This document shows, in pieces, positions 35,297 through 45,000 of a DNA stretch of 64,000 nt. The notes under the pieces were generated by a model that worked only from the letters and a program-made list of their open reading frames with translations, did not search any database and was not told where the DNA came from. This DNA comes from Thiosocius teredinicola (GTDB taxonomy: Bacteria > Pseudomonadota > Gammaproteobacteria > Chromatiales > Chromatiaceae): NCBI RefSeq assembly GCF_002009425.1, contig NZ_CP019936.1, positions 2,715,297-2,779,296 of the forward strand, in the 5' to 3' direction. The position numbers were made by a program, and so were the translations under genes. The stretch's first letter is position 1. Each line of letters begins with the position of its first letter.

Positions 35297-35845
35297 TCAC
35301 CCTTCCCCACAGGGGCCGCCGTCACACAAGAGCCGGGCAATTGCGGCCCTGCCGGAAGGCAGTAGGTAGACCTCCGCAGCGGCGCCTTGCGCTACCTCGC
35401 GCTCTGTCTGCAGCGCCGCGTCTTTCGGCATGAAGTACGCCTCGATACCGTATTCCATCCGATGGCTACCGTACACGGAACGGACCCGGCCACGAATGAA
35501 CAGGCCTTCTGCCGGTTCGGTGCGCTGCAACCCGGTGGGTACGAAGTATGGCCCGTCCTGTTGCAGCGTCACATAGCCGACTTCGCCATATCGAAAGTCA
35601 TCTTTGACGAGCTTTTCGTCGATCTCCGAGATCGCGTAATCAAGGCGCACATAGTTGCCGCGGAACAGGCTGCGCGGGTCTATCGGCACCGTTTCCAACT
35701 TGACTGGCGAACCAAACCATAGCGGCCAGACCGATCCCAGGTACTCGACCGCCAGAACGGCCAACTGAAACAGCAGCGTCAGAACGAGGCCGACCGCCAA
35801 AAAGCGTCGCGGTATGGTTGGGGCCGCCAATTGTTGCTCAGCCAT
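35297..35845 (-). CDS. GDYXXLXY domain membrane-anchored protein
   Basis: A 182-residue protein with one N-terminal membrane helix (FLAVGLVLTLLFQLAVLAVEYL) and a periplasmic domain. It has the family motif as RGNYVRLDY (GDYxxLxY). Such proteins are commonly encoded next to DUF2157 membrane proteins, as here: this gene overlaps the DUF2157 gene by 8 bases. The biochemical role of the pair is unknown. Confidence 0.85.
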   Translation of the reverse strand: MAEQQLAAPTIPRRFLAVGLVLTLLFQLAVLAVEYLGSVWPLWFGSPVKLETVPIDPRSLFRGNYVRLDYAISEIDEKLVKDDFRYGEVGYVTLQQDGPYFVPTGLQRTEPAEGLFIRGRVRSVYGSHRMEYGIEAYFMPKDAALQTEREVAQGAAAEVYLLPSGRAAIARLLCDGGPCGEG

Positions 35846-37154
35846 GCCCTTTCCCCTGCGTCTTCATGCGTAGATGCCAATAACGCGCCGCGCCGAATAG
35901 GATCAAGGCGGCAACGGCAAACAAAGCCGCCCCGCCTAGATAGTCGCCGATTAGATCGAAATAGCGGAACAACGCGGTTAACAGCAGCACGACCACACCG
36001 GTATAGAAAAAGTGTGTCATCGACGCATCGATGCCGCGCCGAATCAGCCAGATGCCGCTGATCAGCAGCATCAGATTGGTCGCTATCGCCAGCCCGTCCT
36101 GATCCGGCGACCGGCCGGCATACAGCCAGTAAAACACCGCGACGAAAAACAGCGTGTTGGCCAACACCGGCCCGCTGGCGTGCCTGCCGGATGCCCACGC
36201 CAACCAGGCCCCAGCAGCCCCGCACACACCGATCACCAAAGGCACCAGGAATGCCGAATCGATGCGCAATGTATCCAATCCATCCCACGCGTCGGCAAAA
36301 CTCAGCACCAGCAACAGCACCAGAAGCGCGCGCAACAGCCAGAGGTGCAGCGCGAACCCATAGTCACGCAGGGCGTGGCGTGTTCTACGCGTCAGCCACC
36401 AGGCGACTCCTGCGAGCAACAGGCCAACTGCGACGTTAAGCGGTACCTGGTCATCGATGAAATGGAAATACTGCGTTCCACTGAAATGCCAGGAGAACAG
36501 CATGTTCATCCAGACGATCAGCCCGACCACGGCAAACAGAAACAATAAGACCGATTCCTTTCGGGTCACCAGCAACCAGAGCACCGGCAACGCGAATAGC
36601 GGGTAGCTATAAGGCATGAACCCGCTTTCACGCTCAACCACCAGCCAGATCGTGGCCAGCGTCAGGCACAGCAACGCGAGCAGGCGACTTTGGGTGAAGA
36701 ACACCAACGGCAGCACGCCCAAGGCCCAAAAATAGATACCGTCGGGAAAGTGCTCGCCCAGATGATAGATCTGCGCGATCAGCATGATCGATGCGCCGTA
36801 GCAGATACCGCCGAAGAACAACCACAAGGTGCCCGCGCGGTAGCGCTCGTTCAGCATATAGCGGATGCCGATGATGTTGACGACCAGCGTCAAGCCGACC
36901 AGTCCCAGCATGCGCACCATTCGAGGAATATCGTCCCAGTTGTGCGACACGATCAGGATCAGGGCCAGGCCGAAAAAGGCCGTGGCAAGCGAGGTCAGTA
37001 CGTAGTAACCGAACGATGTGCCATGTGCATCGTCCAGCGACAGGCCGTAGCGCGCCAGGATCGCCTGGCCCTGCGATCGCTCGATCAAGCCATCGTCGAC
37101 CCAGCGACTGACTTCGCGTGCGGTATCGTTTTTAAAAAGTCGGAACAGTCTCAT
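35838..37154 (-). CDS. DUF2157 multi-pass membrane protein
   Basis: A 438-residue inner-membrane protein with about twelve helices. The soluble N-terminus (residues 1-45, WVDDGLIERSQGQAILARYG) is the DUF2157 head, followed by continuous hydrophobic segments such as LARNLALI-type helices and RMLGLVGLTLVVNIIGI. Co-encoded with the GDYXXLXY protein. Function unknown. Confidence 0.85.
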   Translation of the reverse strand: MRLFRLFKNDTAREVSRWVDDGLIERSQGQAILARYGLSLDDAHGTSFGYYVLTSLATAFFGLALILIVSHNWDDIPRMVRMLGLVGLTLVVNIIGIRYMLNERYRAGTLWLFFGGICYGASIMLIAQIYHLGEHFPDGIYFWALGVLPLVFFTQSRLLALLCLTLATIWLVVERESGFMPYSYPLFALPVLWLLVTRKESVLLFLFAVVGLIVWMNMLFSWHFSGTQYFHFIDDQVPLNVAVGLLLAGVAWWLTRRTRHALRDYGFALHLWLLRALLVLLLVLSFADAWDGLDTLRIDSAFLVPLVIGVCGAAGAWLAWASGRHASGPVLANTLFFVAVFYWLYAGRSPDQDGLAIATNLMLLISGIWLIRRGIDASMTHFFYTGVVVLLLTALFRYFDLIGDYLGGAALFAVAALILFGAARYWHLRMKTQGKGHG

Positions 37155-37218
37155 GGAGTCGACGAATATAGAAAGACTTTCAGTTTAGCTGCACGTATCG
37201 CAGCCAGCGATTTTCGGG

Positions 37219-38031
37219 CTACTCGAAAGGCTCAAGAGAAAAGACATCATGTAACTCCAGCAAGCCCATAGTATGGAACCGTTCATCTCCGTATGGCGGC
37301 GTGTCGAACTCAATATATGCCAACGCGACGCCCAAACCAGTAACCTCGATGCCGCGTACGGTACCTCTGCCGAACGCCTTGTGATAGATATATCTGCCTA
37401 CCTTGACCAACCCAACGCCGGGAAAGTGATACTCCTCGACTAGAGAGCCTTGGCGCATATTAACAAGTTGCGCAATCTGCTCACTATGCACCAACCAGAA
37501 ACTGCCGTACTTGGTCCAAAGCCTGGGTAGGTTCTCCTCCAGCCACGATTGCGACTCGTAGTCCCCACTCCCCCAATGGTCGTCGGCGTCATCACTGCTT
37601 GCTGCGTCCGGCAACTGTTCGTAGATATCTCCGCCGTCCGTCACGTGCGCGTAAGCATCGACCGCCACGTAGAGAAACTCTTCGAACTCCGCCGAGGGTC
37701 CATGCTCGGTCATCTCAACCTCGACATCGGCCAGCGAATCAGGGGCCTGGAGTGCCCGGTAATAGACCGCTTTGCCGCAAGACACCAGCCAGCAGCGAAA
37801 GTAGAGAAACACATCGTCTGACCCGTAGCCTGCATTGAGCAGAGTGCAGGCAGCCCACAACGGGCCCGAGTAGGCTGATGCGAGCAAACGGTCCACATGT
37901 TGACGAAACTCTACGATCTCGCGCGGGTTCTGAGCCTGTAGCAGCTCGGCAAGGCAATCGATCTGATAGTGCCCCGCCTCCATGCAGGCCAGGCTCTGAT
38001 CGATCAGTTTCCAAAACGCTTCTTCGGTCAT
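37219..38031 (-). CDS. DUF4240-like protein with C-terminal Tudor-like module
   Basis: A 270-residue protein. The N-terminal half begins MTEEAFWKLIDQSL, matching the DUF4240 pattern found in many bacterial accessory proteins, with a W-rich, acidic segment after it. The C-terminal 75 residues (VGRYIYHKAFGRGTVRGIE, YIEFD) resemble the small Tudor-like domain at the end of PcrA/UvrD and CarD-type proteins that bind RNA polymerase. The ATG at 38031 is used; a GTG at 38043 adds four residues. Function unknown. Confidence 0.65.
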   Translation of the reverse strand: MTEEAFWKLIDQSLACMEAGHYQIDCLAELLQAQNPREIVEFRQHVDRLLASAYSGPLWAACTLLNAGYGSDDVFLYFRCWLVSCGKAVYYRALQAPDSLADVEVEMTEHGPSAEFEEFLYVAVDAYAHVTDGGDIYEQLPDAASSDDADDHWGSGDYESQSWLEENLPRLWTKYGSFWLVHSEQIAQLVNMRQGSLVEEYHFPGVGLVKVGRYIYHKAFGRGTVRGIEVTGLGVALAYIEFDTPPYGDERFHTMGLLELHDVFSLEPFE

Positions 38032-38085
38032 ATCACCGTCCACTGGAATTGCGCAGACAGCACGATCATCGGCGGTCTTCTCTGC

Positions 38086-39000
38086 TCACGTCCGCGCTGC
38101 GAAGTTATGAACGAACCACTTGGTAGACGGCTCGATGAACTTGCGTCGCAGCGTTCGATTCGGGGCATCACGGATAAACCGCGGTCCGTTATGCGTGGTG
38201 CGAAAACAGAATCTGCGCGGCAGATCGGTATACAAGGACCGTGGCGGCAGCCGATGACCGATGCCCTTGAGCTCAGCCCCCGTTTCATGCGTATGGTAAA
38301 ACACCGTTTCGATACCGAGTTCTTCGAACAGAAACCACAAGGTTGCCGTCAGCATCGTTTCCGGCCACTTCTTCGCCTGCGGTTTGAGCACCGAGTTGTA
38401 GTAGGTTCCCCAATCGCCGGACCAATAGCGGCTCGGTTGCGCATAGTAACGCGCATCGCGAATCCAGTCCGACTGGATCTCCTCGATCAACGCTTCGCTG
38501 GTATCGAAATCGATGTCAATCCGCGACCAGGCGAGCGTCAACTCGCCATCGCCCGCGATCGGATGCCCCGACCAGGCGACCACGTCAGGCCAGTCCGGCA
38601 CCGATTTGCTCAACGCGCGCTTATGCGATTGCGGCAGGTTGAGCTGCAGCACCAGGTTCCAACCGAGGCGCGTAACCTGGCTCCAACGGCGACTCGGTTT
38701 CTCTCGCAGATCGGGCCATGTACCCAAGGTCAGGCGATAGCCCTGGCGCTCCGCCGGCCAGCCGAGGATCAGATCATCGACCTCAATCCAGTTGCGCCCG
38801 ACACTCGCCAATATCCGCTTGACGCATGGCTTGTCGAGCAAAGGGGCCCATTGGCTCTGCTTCAGCTCGGCGACAGAACACCTGCCCTGCAGCAATCTCC
38901 GCTCGAGCAGCAGCAACGCGTAGCGATCGGCAAAGTCGTAGAAAACGGTGCGCCCTTTCGGCAACACCGAGCGAATAAATTGCAATGATTCTTTTTGCAT
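38086..39000 (-). CDS. Uncharacterised protein with EEIQSDW motif
   Basis: A 304-residue protein with no signal peptide or membrane helix. It is rich in Trp and Arg and contains EALIEEIQSDWIRDARYY. An EIQSDW-type segment is known from phage and polymorphic-toxin-associated large polyvalent domains, but the rest is not recognisable. No catalytic motif could be named. The adjacent genes (DUF4240, DUF6183-like) are also accessory, so the area looks like a patch of laterally acquired genes. Confidence 0.55.
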   Translation of the reverse strand: MQKESLQFIRSVLPKGRTVFYDFADRYALLLLERRLLQGRCSVAELKQSQWAPLLDKPCVKRILASVGRNWIEVDDLILGWPAERQGYRLTLGTWPDLREKPSRRWSQVTRLGWNLVLQLNLPQSHKRALSKSVPDWPDVVAWSGHPIAGDGELTLAWSRIDIDFDTSEALIEEIQSDWIRDARYYAQPSRYWSGDWGTYYNSVLKPQAKKWPETMLTATLWFLFEELGIETVFYHTHETGAELKGIGHRLPPRSLYTDLPRRFCFRTTHNGPRFIRDAPNRTLRRKFIEPSTKWFVHNFAART

Positions 39001-39374
39001 GTTGAGTTTTCTCGTCTGAAACCAGAAAACGCGATCACGACATCGGCCGGCTCGGCCTTGCGACCAGCTTCAGAAAGCCACGTGTGATCGGTCGACAGTG
39101 CCTAGAGGCAGATCGACAGCGAAGGTTTGCTGAAAAAATTCAGCGAGAGCTCAAAAAGCTAGGCGAAGGGGTGCGACTGATCGCGTATTGCGACGTCGAG
39201 ATGGGGTTCCCTATTATTGATCATTGCTTGCCTTCCTGACAGATAGTTTCATGCTGCAAATGCCCGCGAATCCCAGATGACGGAAGCTGCGGTGAATGCA
39301 CGTTGGAAATTCTAGCGTGTTTGCGGCGATTTGTTCACAGATTTTTAACGCATGCTATCGCAAACGCAGTTTCG
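39001..39374. other. Gene-free stretch
   Basis: About 374 bases between two genes on the minus strand. A plus-strand open frame near 39080-39239 could read 50 residues but lacks an ATG and a ribosome site and was not called. No hairpin or RNA gene was recognised. Confidence 0.45.
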
Positions 39375-40508
39375 TCAGCAGGTATCGACCGCCGCCAACA
39401 CCGCCAGTTCATTTCGCACCGGGTTCAGGCATGCGACGCCCAAGGAATACACCGCATCTTCAGCCCAACCGCCTGACGGCCGGAACAGACACCAACTGGC
39501 TTCCACTGCACACTGCGCCACGCGTTCAACGGGAGCGCTATCGGAAAGACCGAGCAAGCCGGCCAGCGTCCGCCAGGCCATGAGCCGCCCGATAGCCCCG
39601 TATGAGCAATCACCGTTGGCGCCGCCGTATGCAGCGGCCGAGAACAACACACTGAATACGTCAGCTGCAGATTGCGATTCGCGCACCTGCAGGGCTCCCG
39701 TAGACACCAAGCACGCCAGACCCACGCTTCTCAACACCTGCGGTAATGAAGGCAAGCTTGCATCCGGCAGTTTGAAGGTTCGTGCCTCGATCCGGCCCAC
39801 ATAGTCCGTCACCCAGTTGCGTACCGCTGTACACATCAGCCGCTGCCGATCCGCGCCGGTCGTATCGATGCAGGCCGTGTGTTCAACCGAATCATCGGTC
39901 AGCGTAGCTGCATGATAGTAGGTCGAGTTGTACGGCAACGGGGTCATCATCGAGTACAGATCGTAGGTGGGCAACATCAGCTGCGATTCGATCGCGAGCA
40001 GCTCGCGGGGAAGTGCCGACAATGCATGGTCGACGATCGCATCGAGCGACTTCCATGCGTCGATGATCGCAATCGAGCCGGCATCGGCCTTGTTCCACAC
40101 CACAGCCTCGTGCAACAGATGAAGCCGGGTTTCAGGCGTCTGTGTCTCGGCCGCGATTCTGCAAATCGCCTCTGTCGATTGCGCAGACACCAACAACGAC
40201 AGCACTTCTGCCATCGGCAATTCTTCGGCCACGCCTTGTGCGTGGGCCCTGTCGACGACGGCTAGCGCGGCCAACGCAGGCTCAACACCGGCTTGCAGCG
40301 CGAGCATTTCTATCGCGCGTCGTACCAGCAACGGCGGTGCCCATGCTTCATCCTCATCGACGCACAGCGCCAAGGTGCGGTCGACCAAGTCGCGCACAAC
40401 ATCCATATCGCCGGCAAGGATCAGTGCGTGCAGCAAGTCCAGGTGCTGCTGCACACCCTCGACCGACAGCAAGGTTGCGACAAAGTTTTCTCGGTTAACG
40501 ATCGGCAT
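39375..40508 (-). CDS. DUF6183-like protein
   Basis: A 377-residue mostly helical soluble protein. The segment VLFSAAAYGGANGDCSYGAIGRLMAWRTLAGLLGL near the C-terminus is similar to DUF6183 proteins known from actinobacteria and some proteobacteria. The ATG at 40508 is preferred; the frame runs on to 40655 but the added residues look non-coding and no good ribosome site was seen. Function unknown. Confidence 0.6.
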   Translation of the reverse strand: MPIVNRENFVATLLSVEGVQQHLDLLHALILAGDMDVVRDLVDRTLALCVDEDEAWAPPLLVRRAIEMLALQAGVEPALAALAVVDRAHAQGVAEELPMAEVLSLLVSAQSTEAICRIAAETQTPETRLHLLHEAVVWNKADAGSIAIIDAWKSLDAIVDHALSALPRELLAIESQLMLPTYDLYSMMTPLPYNSTYYHAATLTDDSVEHTACIDTTGADRQRLMCTAVRNWVTDYVGRIEARTFKLPDASLPSLPQVLRSVGLACLVSTGALQVRESQSAADVFSVLFSAAAYGGANGDCSYGAIGRLMAWRTLAGLLGLSDSAPVERVAQCAVEASWCLFRPSGGWAEDAVYSLGVACLNPVRNELAVLAAVDTC

Positions 40509-40584
40509 CACGCCTGAAGCACCACGCATTGCGTCCGGCAGCTTCCGACTGCCCCGATCCGACAGGGCATGGTCGCCGGCATCG

Positions 40585-40908
40585 TCATCGATAGCCGCTG
40601 AGCTTGCAGACCTCCCGACCGCCCTGCTCTGCCCTGACACCGTTGATCTGATCACTCGCCCTCAACCGATCAACGATCTGCGTGTAAGTCACCTGCGGTA
40701 CGGATGCGGCAAACTTGATCACCACCGAGCCGTCACGATGAACGTTGTAAGAGGCTGCGTCATCCACGTCGTACTCGAAAAGCACGCCGGCAACGACCGC
40801 ATCCGCGCGATTCTGCGTTTCCATCTGCTCGCGCGTGAGACTCTCTTGGCCCGCGCAGCCCGCAAGCAAAAAAACAACCGCTAGTACACATGCCTTTCTG
40901 AAATTCAT
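40585..40908 (-). CDS. Small lipoprotein
   Basis: A 107-residue protein with a lipobox LLAGC (lipidated Cys18) after a short signal peptide MNFRKACVLAVVFL. The mature part is mostly beta (SYNVHRDGSVVIKFAAS) and carries one more cysteine near the end. No family recognised. It lies 76 bases upstream of the DUF6183-like gene and may be co-transcribed. Confidence 0.75.
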   Translation of the reverse strand: MNFRKACVLAVVFLLAGCAGQESLTREQMETQNRADAVVAGVLFEYDVDDAASYNVHRDGSVVIKFAASVPQVTYTQIVDRLRASDQINGVRAEQGGREVCKLSGYR

Positions 40909-40947
40909 AACTCAAATATCCTCATGCTATGAGTGTGCTCCATGCGT

Positions 40948-41541
40948 TCAATTCTGTAGTGGACGGGGATTTACGATTGCTGGATGCAGCGATATCCATT
41001 GTGCAAAATGCCGTTCGAGCCAAGCGGCAAAACGTGCCGACACGAACAACCGACCCCACCGGTTTACGCGGCAGATATCCTGACCGTCATAGGCACTCAA
41101 ATTGATACTGCCGCTGTCTCCTTGCAGCCCGGTAATGTCGGGCAAAGCGATCTCCCAAAGCTCTCCCATTGCATCCGCCATGCCTGGCGAATGTTCGCCG
41201 GACAGAACGTAGTCTTCCGGCCCACCGTCGTGTGGATACACCTCGGGTTCCAAGGCTGCCCTATCCCAATGCTCCCAGGCAAATTGCACGATGTGCTTCT
41301 TGATCACCGGTCGCCACTCGAACCCCGTGAACCCCTGTGGCTCGAGTGCTTGCCGAAAGGCATCCGTAACCACGATATCGGAGACTGACGGAAAGGTGAT
41401 CGGCGGCACGTAGGGGCCTGTGCGTTCGAGGCAGAGTAAACCGTTTGACCTTGGGCTGTTCGCTGTCATGCCGTGGATCAGGATCTTGCCGAAATCGCCC
41501 CAGGGAGGCGGGTTGCGGGTCAATACGAAGACATCGGACAT
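40948..41541 (-). CDS. Uncharacterised protein, possibly immunity-like
   Basis: A 197-residue soluble acidic protein. A central stretch TGPYVPPITFPSVSDIVVTDAFRQAL, then GFEWRPVIKKHIVQFAW, loosely recalls the DUF1629-type immunity family in layout. This is a pattern resemblance only, not a firm assignment. No toxin gene is adjacent. It lies 6 bases from the stop of the next upstream small membrane gene, so the two are probably one transcript. Confidence 0.5.
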   Translation of the reverse strand: MSDVFVLTRNPPPWGDFGKILIHGMTANSPRSNGLLCLERTGPYVPPITFPSVSDIVVTDAFRQALEPQGFTGFEWRPVIKKHIVQFAWEHWDRAALEPEVYPHDGGPEDYVLSGEHSPGMADAMGELWEIALPDITGLQGDSGSINLSAYDGQDICRVNRWGRLFVSARFAAWLERHFAQWISLHPAIVNPRPLQN

Positions 41542-41546
41542 ATCGT

Positions 41547-41750
41547 TCAGTCAACCATCCATGCGATGACCACGACAATCACCAGAATCAAGAACGACAC
41601 CCCAATCAGCACGCGGTCCGATGAGGCCTTTGGCAACAGCAGCGCCGCAAAATCCGGCTGTTCGGGCGCCCCTCTCAAGAACGAGAACAGCAACGGCGCT
41701 AGAAGTAGCACCCACGAATAGCTTCGCCGGAGTGTCGTAGCCTGCGTCAT
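41547..41750 (-). CDS. Small membrane protein
   Basis: A 67-residue protein with two predicted membrane helices (SWVLLLAPLLFSFL and VLIGVSFLILVIVVVIAWMV). The ATG at 41750 follows GAGGGAACG; longer in-frame starts lack a site. Function unknown. It ends 5 bases before the immunity-like gene. Confidence 0.6.
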   Translation of the reverse strand: MTQATTLRRSYSWVLLLAPLLFSFLRGAPEQPDFAALLLPKASSDRVLIGVSFLILVIVVVIAWMVD

Positions 41751-42072
41751 CGTTCCCTCGTTTGCTTCCATCGTTATGTACCCGACGCGAGCCGTGTTCT
41801 CAGTTAAAACCTGCGCCCTAGACAATATCTCAATCGCTCAAGAACCAACGGCAGGCTACGCAAGGCGGCATCTTTCCGCGCCTCACGGAATCAGCACGCC
41901 CATCGCTACACCATGGCCTGCCCACTGGCACCGCATCATTATCGCAGTCCGGGCAAACCCCTGCCTTTCTTGATTTCCCACAGAACCCCAACCATAGTTA
42001 GCTGAAAAATACAGCGTTCATCCACACCGATCAAAACCGGGAACGCTCAACAACAACGCCGGGGACGAAAAC
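41751..42072. other. Divergent intergenic region
   Basis: About 320 bases between the small membrane gene and the large lamin-tail protein gene, which are transcribed away from each other. It should hold both promoters; I could not place clear -35/-10 boxes. A good ribosome site GGGGACGAAAAC lies just before 42073. Confidence 0.4.
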
Positions 42073-45000
42073 ATGTCGACGGACCTCACACTCGACGTTT
42101 TCTCAATCGGGGCCAACGGCGAGTACGAAGGCGAATGGGGAGGCCTCTCCGTCCTGAGGGCCGACTTTGGTGTCGATGTCGGCGGCACCGTCGAAGGATC
42201 TCTGAATTTCTGCCACGGTGTCGATATCAGCGTCGGTGGCAATCTCAGCGCTTCGGCGCAGGCCGCCGTCTCGGTCTTCGTCGCCGCCGCTGCCGAGGTA
42301 CAGGCCTTTGCCGCTGCCGGCGCGCAGGTCAAGGTACGATTCAGCCCCAACCTGTTCGACGAGTTCGGCGTAGTCGTCGACGCGGGCGCTTTCGCCGAGG
42401 CCTCGGTCGCCGGACGGCTATCAATCGGACTGGATATCGGCCAGATACTGCAACTTGCCGAGAGCAGACTGCCAAACGGCTTGGCCATCGACCTGTTTCG
42501 CGCCTTCATGGATGAACTCAATGTGCGCGCCGGTATCTGGGGCCGTGCCTCGTTCTCAGCCATGGCGCGCGGCCACCTCGAGATCCATGGCTCGCTGAAA
42601 TCTGACGAAACGTCGGGCTTCGTGTTCGAGGCGGGCGGCTCGGTCGGCTTGAAGGGCGGCACGGGATGGGATCTGTTCGCGGTTGCCGAATTGCGTGACC
42701 CCCGCCGCTTCTATGGCAGAGCGACGCAGCTGATTGTCGACGAGGTGGTACGAGTCGCACGCAGCGAGTTGCCACGAGAGTATCAGCAGGCTATCCCCAT
42801 ACTTGAGCTGTGCCTACCTATCGGGATACTCGCGACATTCGAACTCGGCCAAGTCAGCGCCGAATACATCACGACAACGCCCGATCGCGACAGGTCCGTC
42901 GAAGGCTTTGTGCACGTGGTCGCATCACAGATGCAGCGATTCATGCTCCGCCAGATCATCAAACTCAGCGACCGCCTGCTGAGCGATCTGCTGGAAGAGG
43001 CAATCGTAGCTACGCTGGGAGATTTGCTCACTGCACAAGAGCGCCATTCGATCAGCGCCGAAGTCGATTCGCTGCTGCAGTATCTGGATGACGGAGAGCT
43101 CGATACCGAGGACCTTCTGCCGATCATCAGCGGCGTCGTGAATATCGCCACGATCGTAGCGCCGAATGAGCTCGAACGCTGGAAGTCACACCTTACGGTG
43201 ATGTGGACGGCATTGAGCATGGCGGAGAAGCTCGGCTCGGCGGCGGCCAGGGCCGGCGTCGGTGGTTCGATACTCGGCCTCGGAGCCTCGGCCTCGTTCA
43301 GCTCATCGGAAGAAAACTTCGACCTTGGTACACCGCCCGATCTCGTCCTGGAGCAATACGAAGCGCTCCTTGGCGGACGGCCCAACCGCATCCGCTTTGC
43401 CGATGGCGTGGACTACTTCGTCGAGCACGGCATCGGTGACCGGATCCACGAGACCCTGCCCGAGTTGGGTCGCCTGATGCTGCATATCGAGGCCGAGTTC
43501 GATATCAGCACGGGCGACATCATGGCCGCCCTGTTGCTGACCCAGTTCGGCGCCAACCCGTCGTCTACCGATCTGTACCGCAAGATGAAGGCGGTGGTAC
43601 AGCGAGGTATCGAAGAGGACGTCGTCGGTCGCCTGCTACCGGAACTGCGAACCCGCCTTGACGGACAAGCCGATGCGCTACTGTATATCGACGAGGTGGT
43701 CGAGCCCGTGTTGCTCGGGGTCAATAATTTTGTCTTCGTCCAGCTCGACCACCTGGTTGACGGCAACCTGGGGCTATTTAAATCCAATGCATTCAAGCAG
43801 GCACTGAGCACGCTGGTTTACAAGATCGCTGCGCGCAACGTGATCGTCCTCGGTGACATCATCGTGTTCCGCGGAATAGAACAGGCCCGCGCAGGTTTTC
43901 AAGCCTTGCAACAAGAGGTGGATTCTGACAGCGGCGCGCGCATGGTGGCCGATGCGCATCGCTTCGCCGTGTCGCTGGTGCCGAACCTTGCGACCATTGG
44001 CGCCGTTTCACCGGACAATGTCCAGATGCTGATCAGCGACATCCTGGCCATCGCGCAGGAAGTCTTCAGCGAAGCCATTTGGACCGACGCGCGCCGCACG
44101 CGCATGCGCGAGCTGATGCTCGAGGCAGCCTTGAACGAAGATCGCGGTCTCGACTATCGTCAGGCCACGCAGGTCGAGCAATTCTTCATCAATGTGGTGG
44201 ACTGTGAAACCCGGCCCAATCTTGAGGCACTACAGGCGCTCGCCGACCTCTCCTGGCAGATCACACTCGATGAACTGCAGATACTGATTCGGCGCCTATT
44301 GCCGGTGCTGTCGCGCTTCTTCCTCGCCGTCTCTGCCGATGTTGTGGAAGAACTGGATCGCAGCGCACGCGCAGCGATCGATGGACTGGCTGCGATCGCC
44401 GACGATATCCTGCGCACGCTGGGCCGTTGGCGGCGCGAACTCGAAAGACGGCTTGCGGCAATCGGCCGCCAGATCGCAGGCGTGCCGGACATGGTAGACG
44501 CCTTGCTTGCCGCGTTCTCGACCAATGCGCAGAAGACCGCGTTGCTGAATGCAATAAAAGCCGAAGGGATCGCCGTCGTGATGCATACCGTGAGCACCAC
44601 GACCGAAGGCTGGGACTTACTGACCGCGCAGCAGAAGGCCGATGCCTTGGCGGTTGCAATCGCTACCTTCGAAACCGCCTTCGAGCTCGTTCGCCCGGTG
44701 CTCATGCAGGCGCTGGACGGCATAGAAAGCGTCGGTGACGGCATTGTCGATCTGCTGCGCAGTACGATCAGCGTATCCGAGCAGGTCGTCGCCATGTCTA
44801 CCGATGCGAGCAACGCCGTCGCAGCGCGACTTGCCGATCAGCTGCTGGTATCCGTCAATAGCCTGATCGGGGCCGCCGGACTTTCCCTGCCCGATGAAAT
44901 CACACCGACGACCATCGCCGCTGCAGTCAAGCAACTGCTGGTGACCGATGAACTCGCCGCCCTGCTGAATTCTGCGCACGCGGCGATTCACGTCGAGCAC

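Noticed and set aside
39080-39239. Possible short coding frame in the gap upstream of 39374
   Set aside because: It reads about 50 plausible residues but has no ATG, no ribosome site and no family match.
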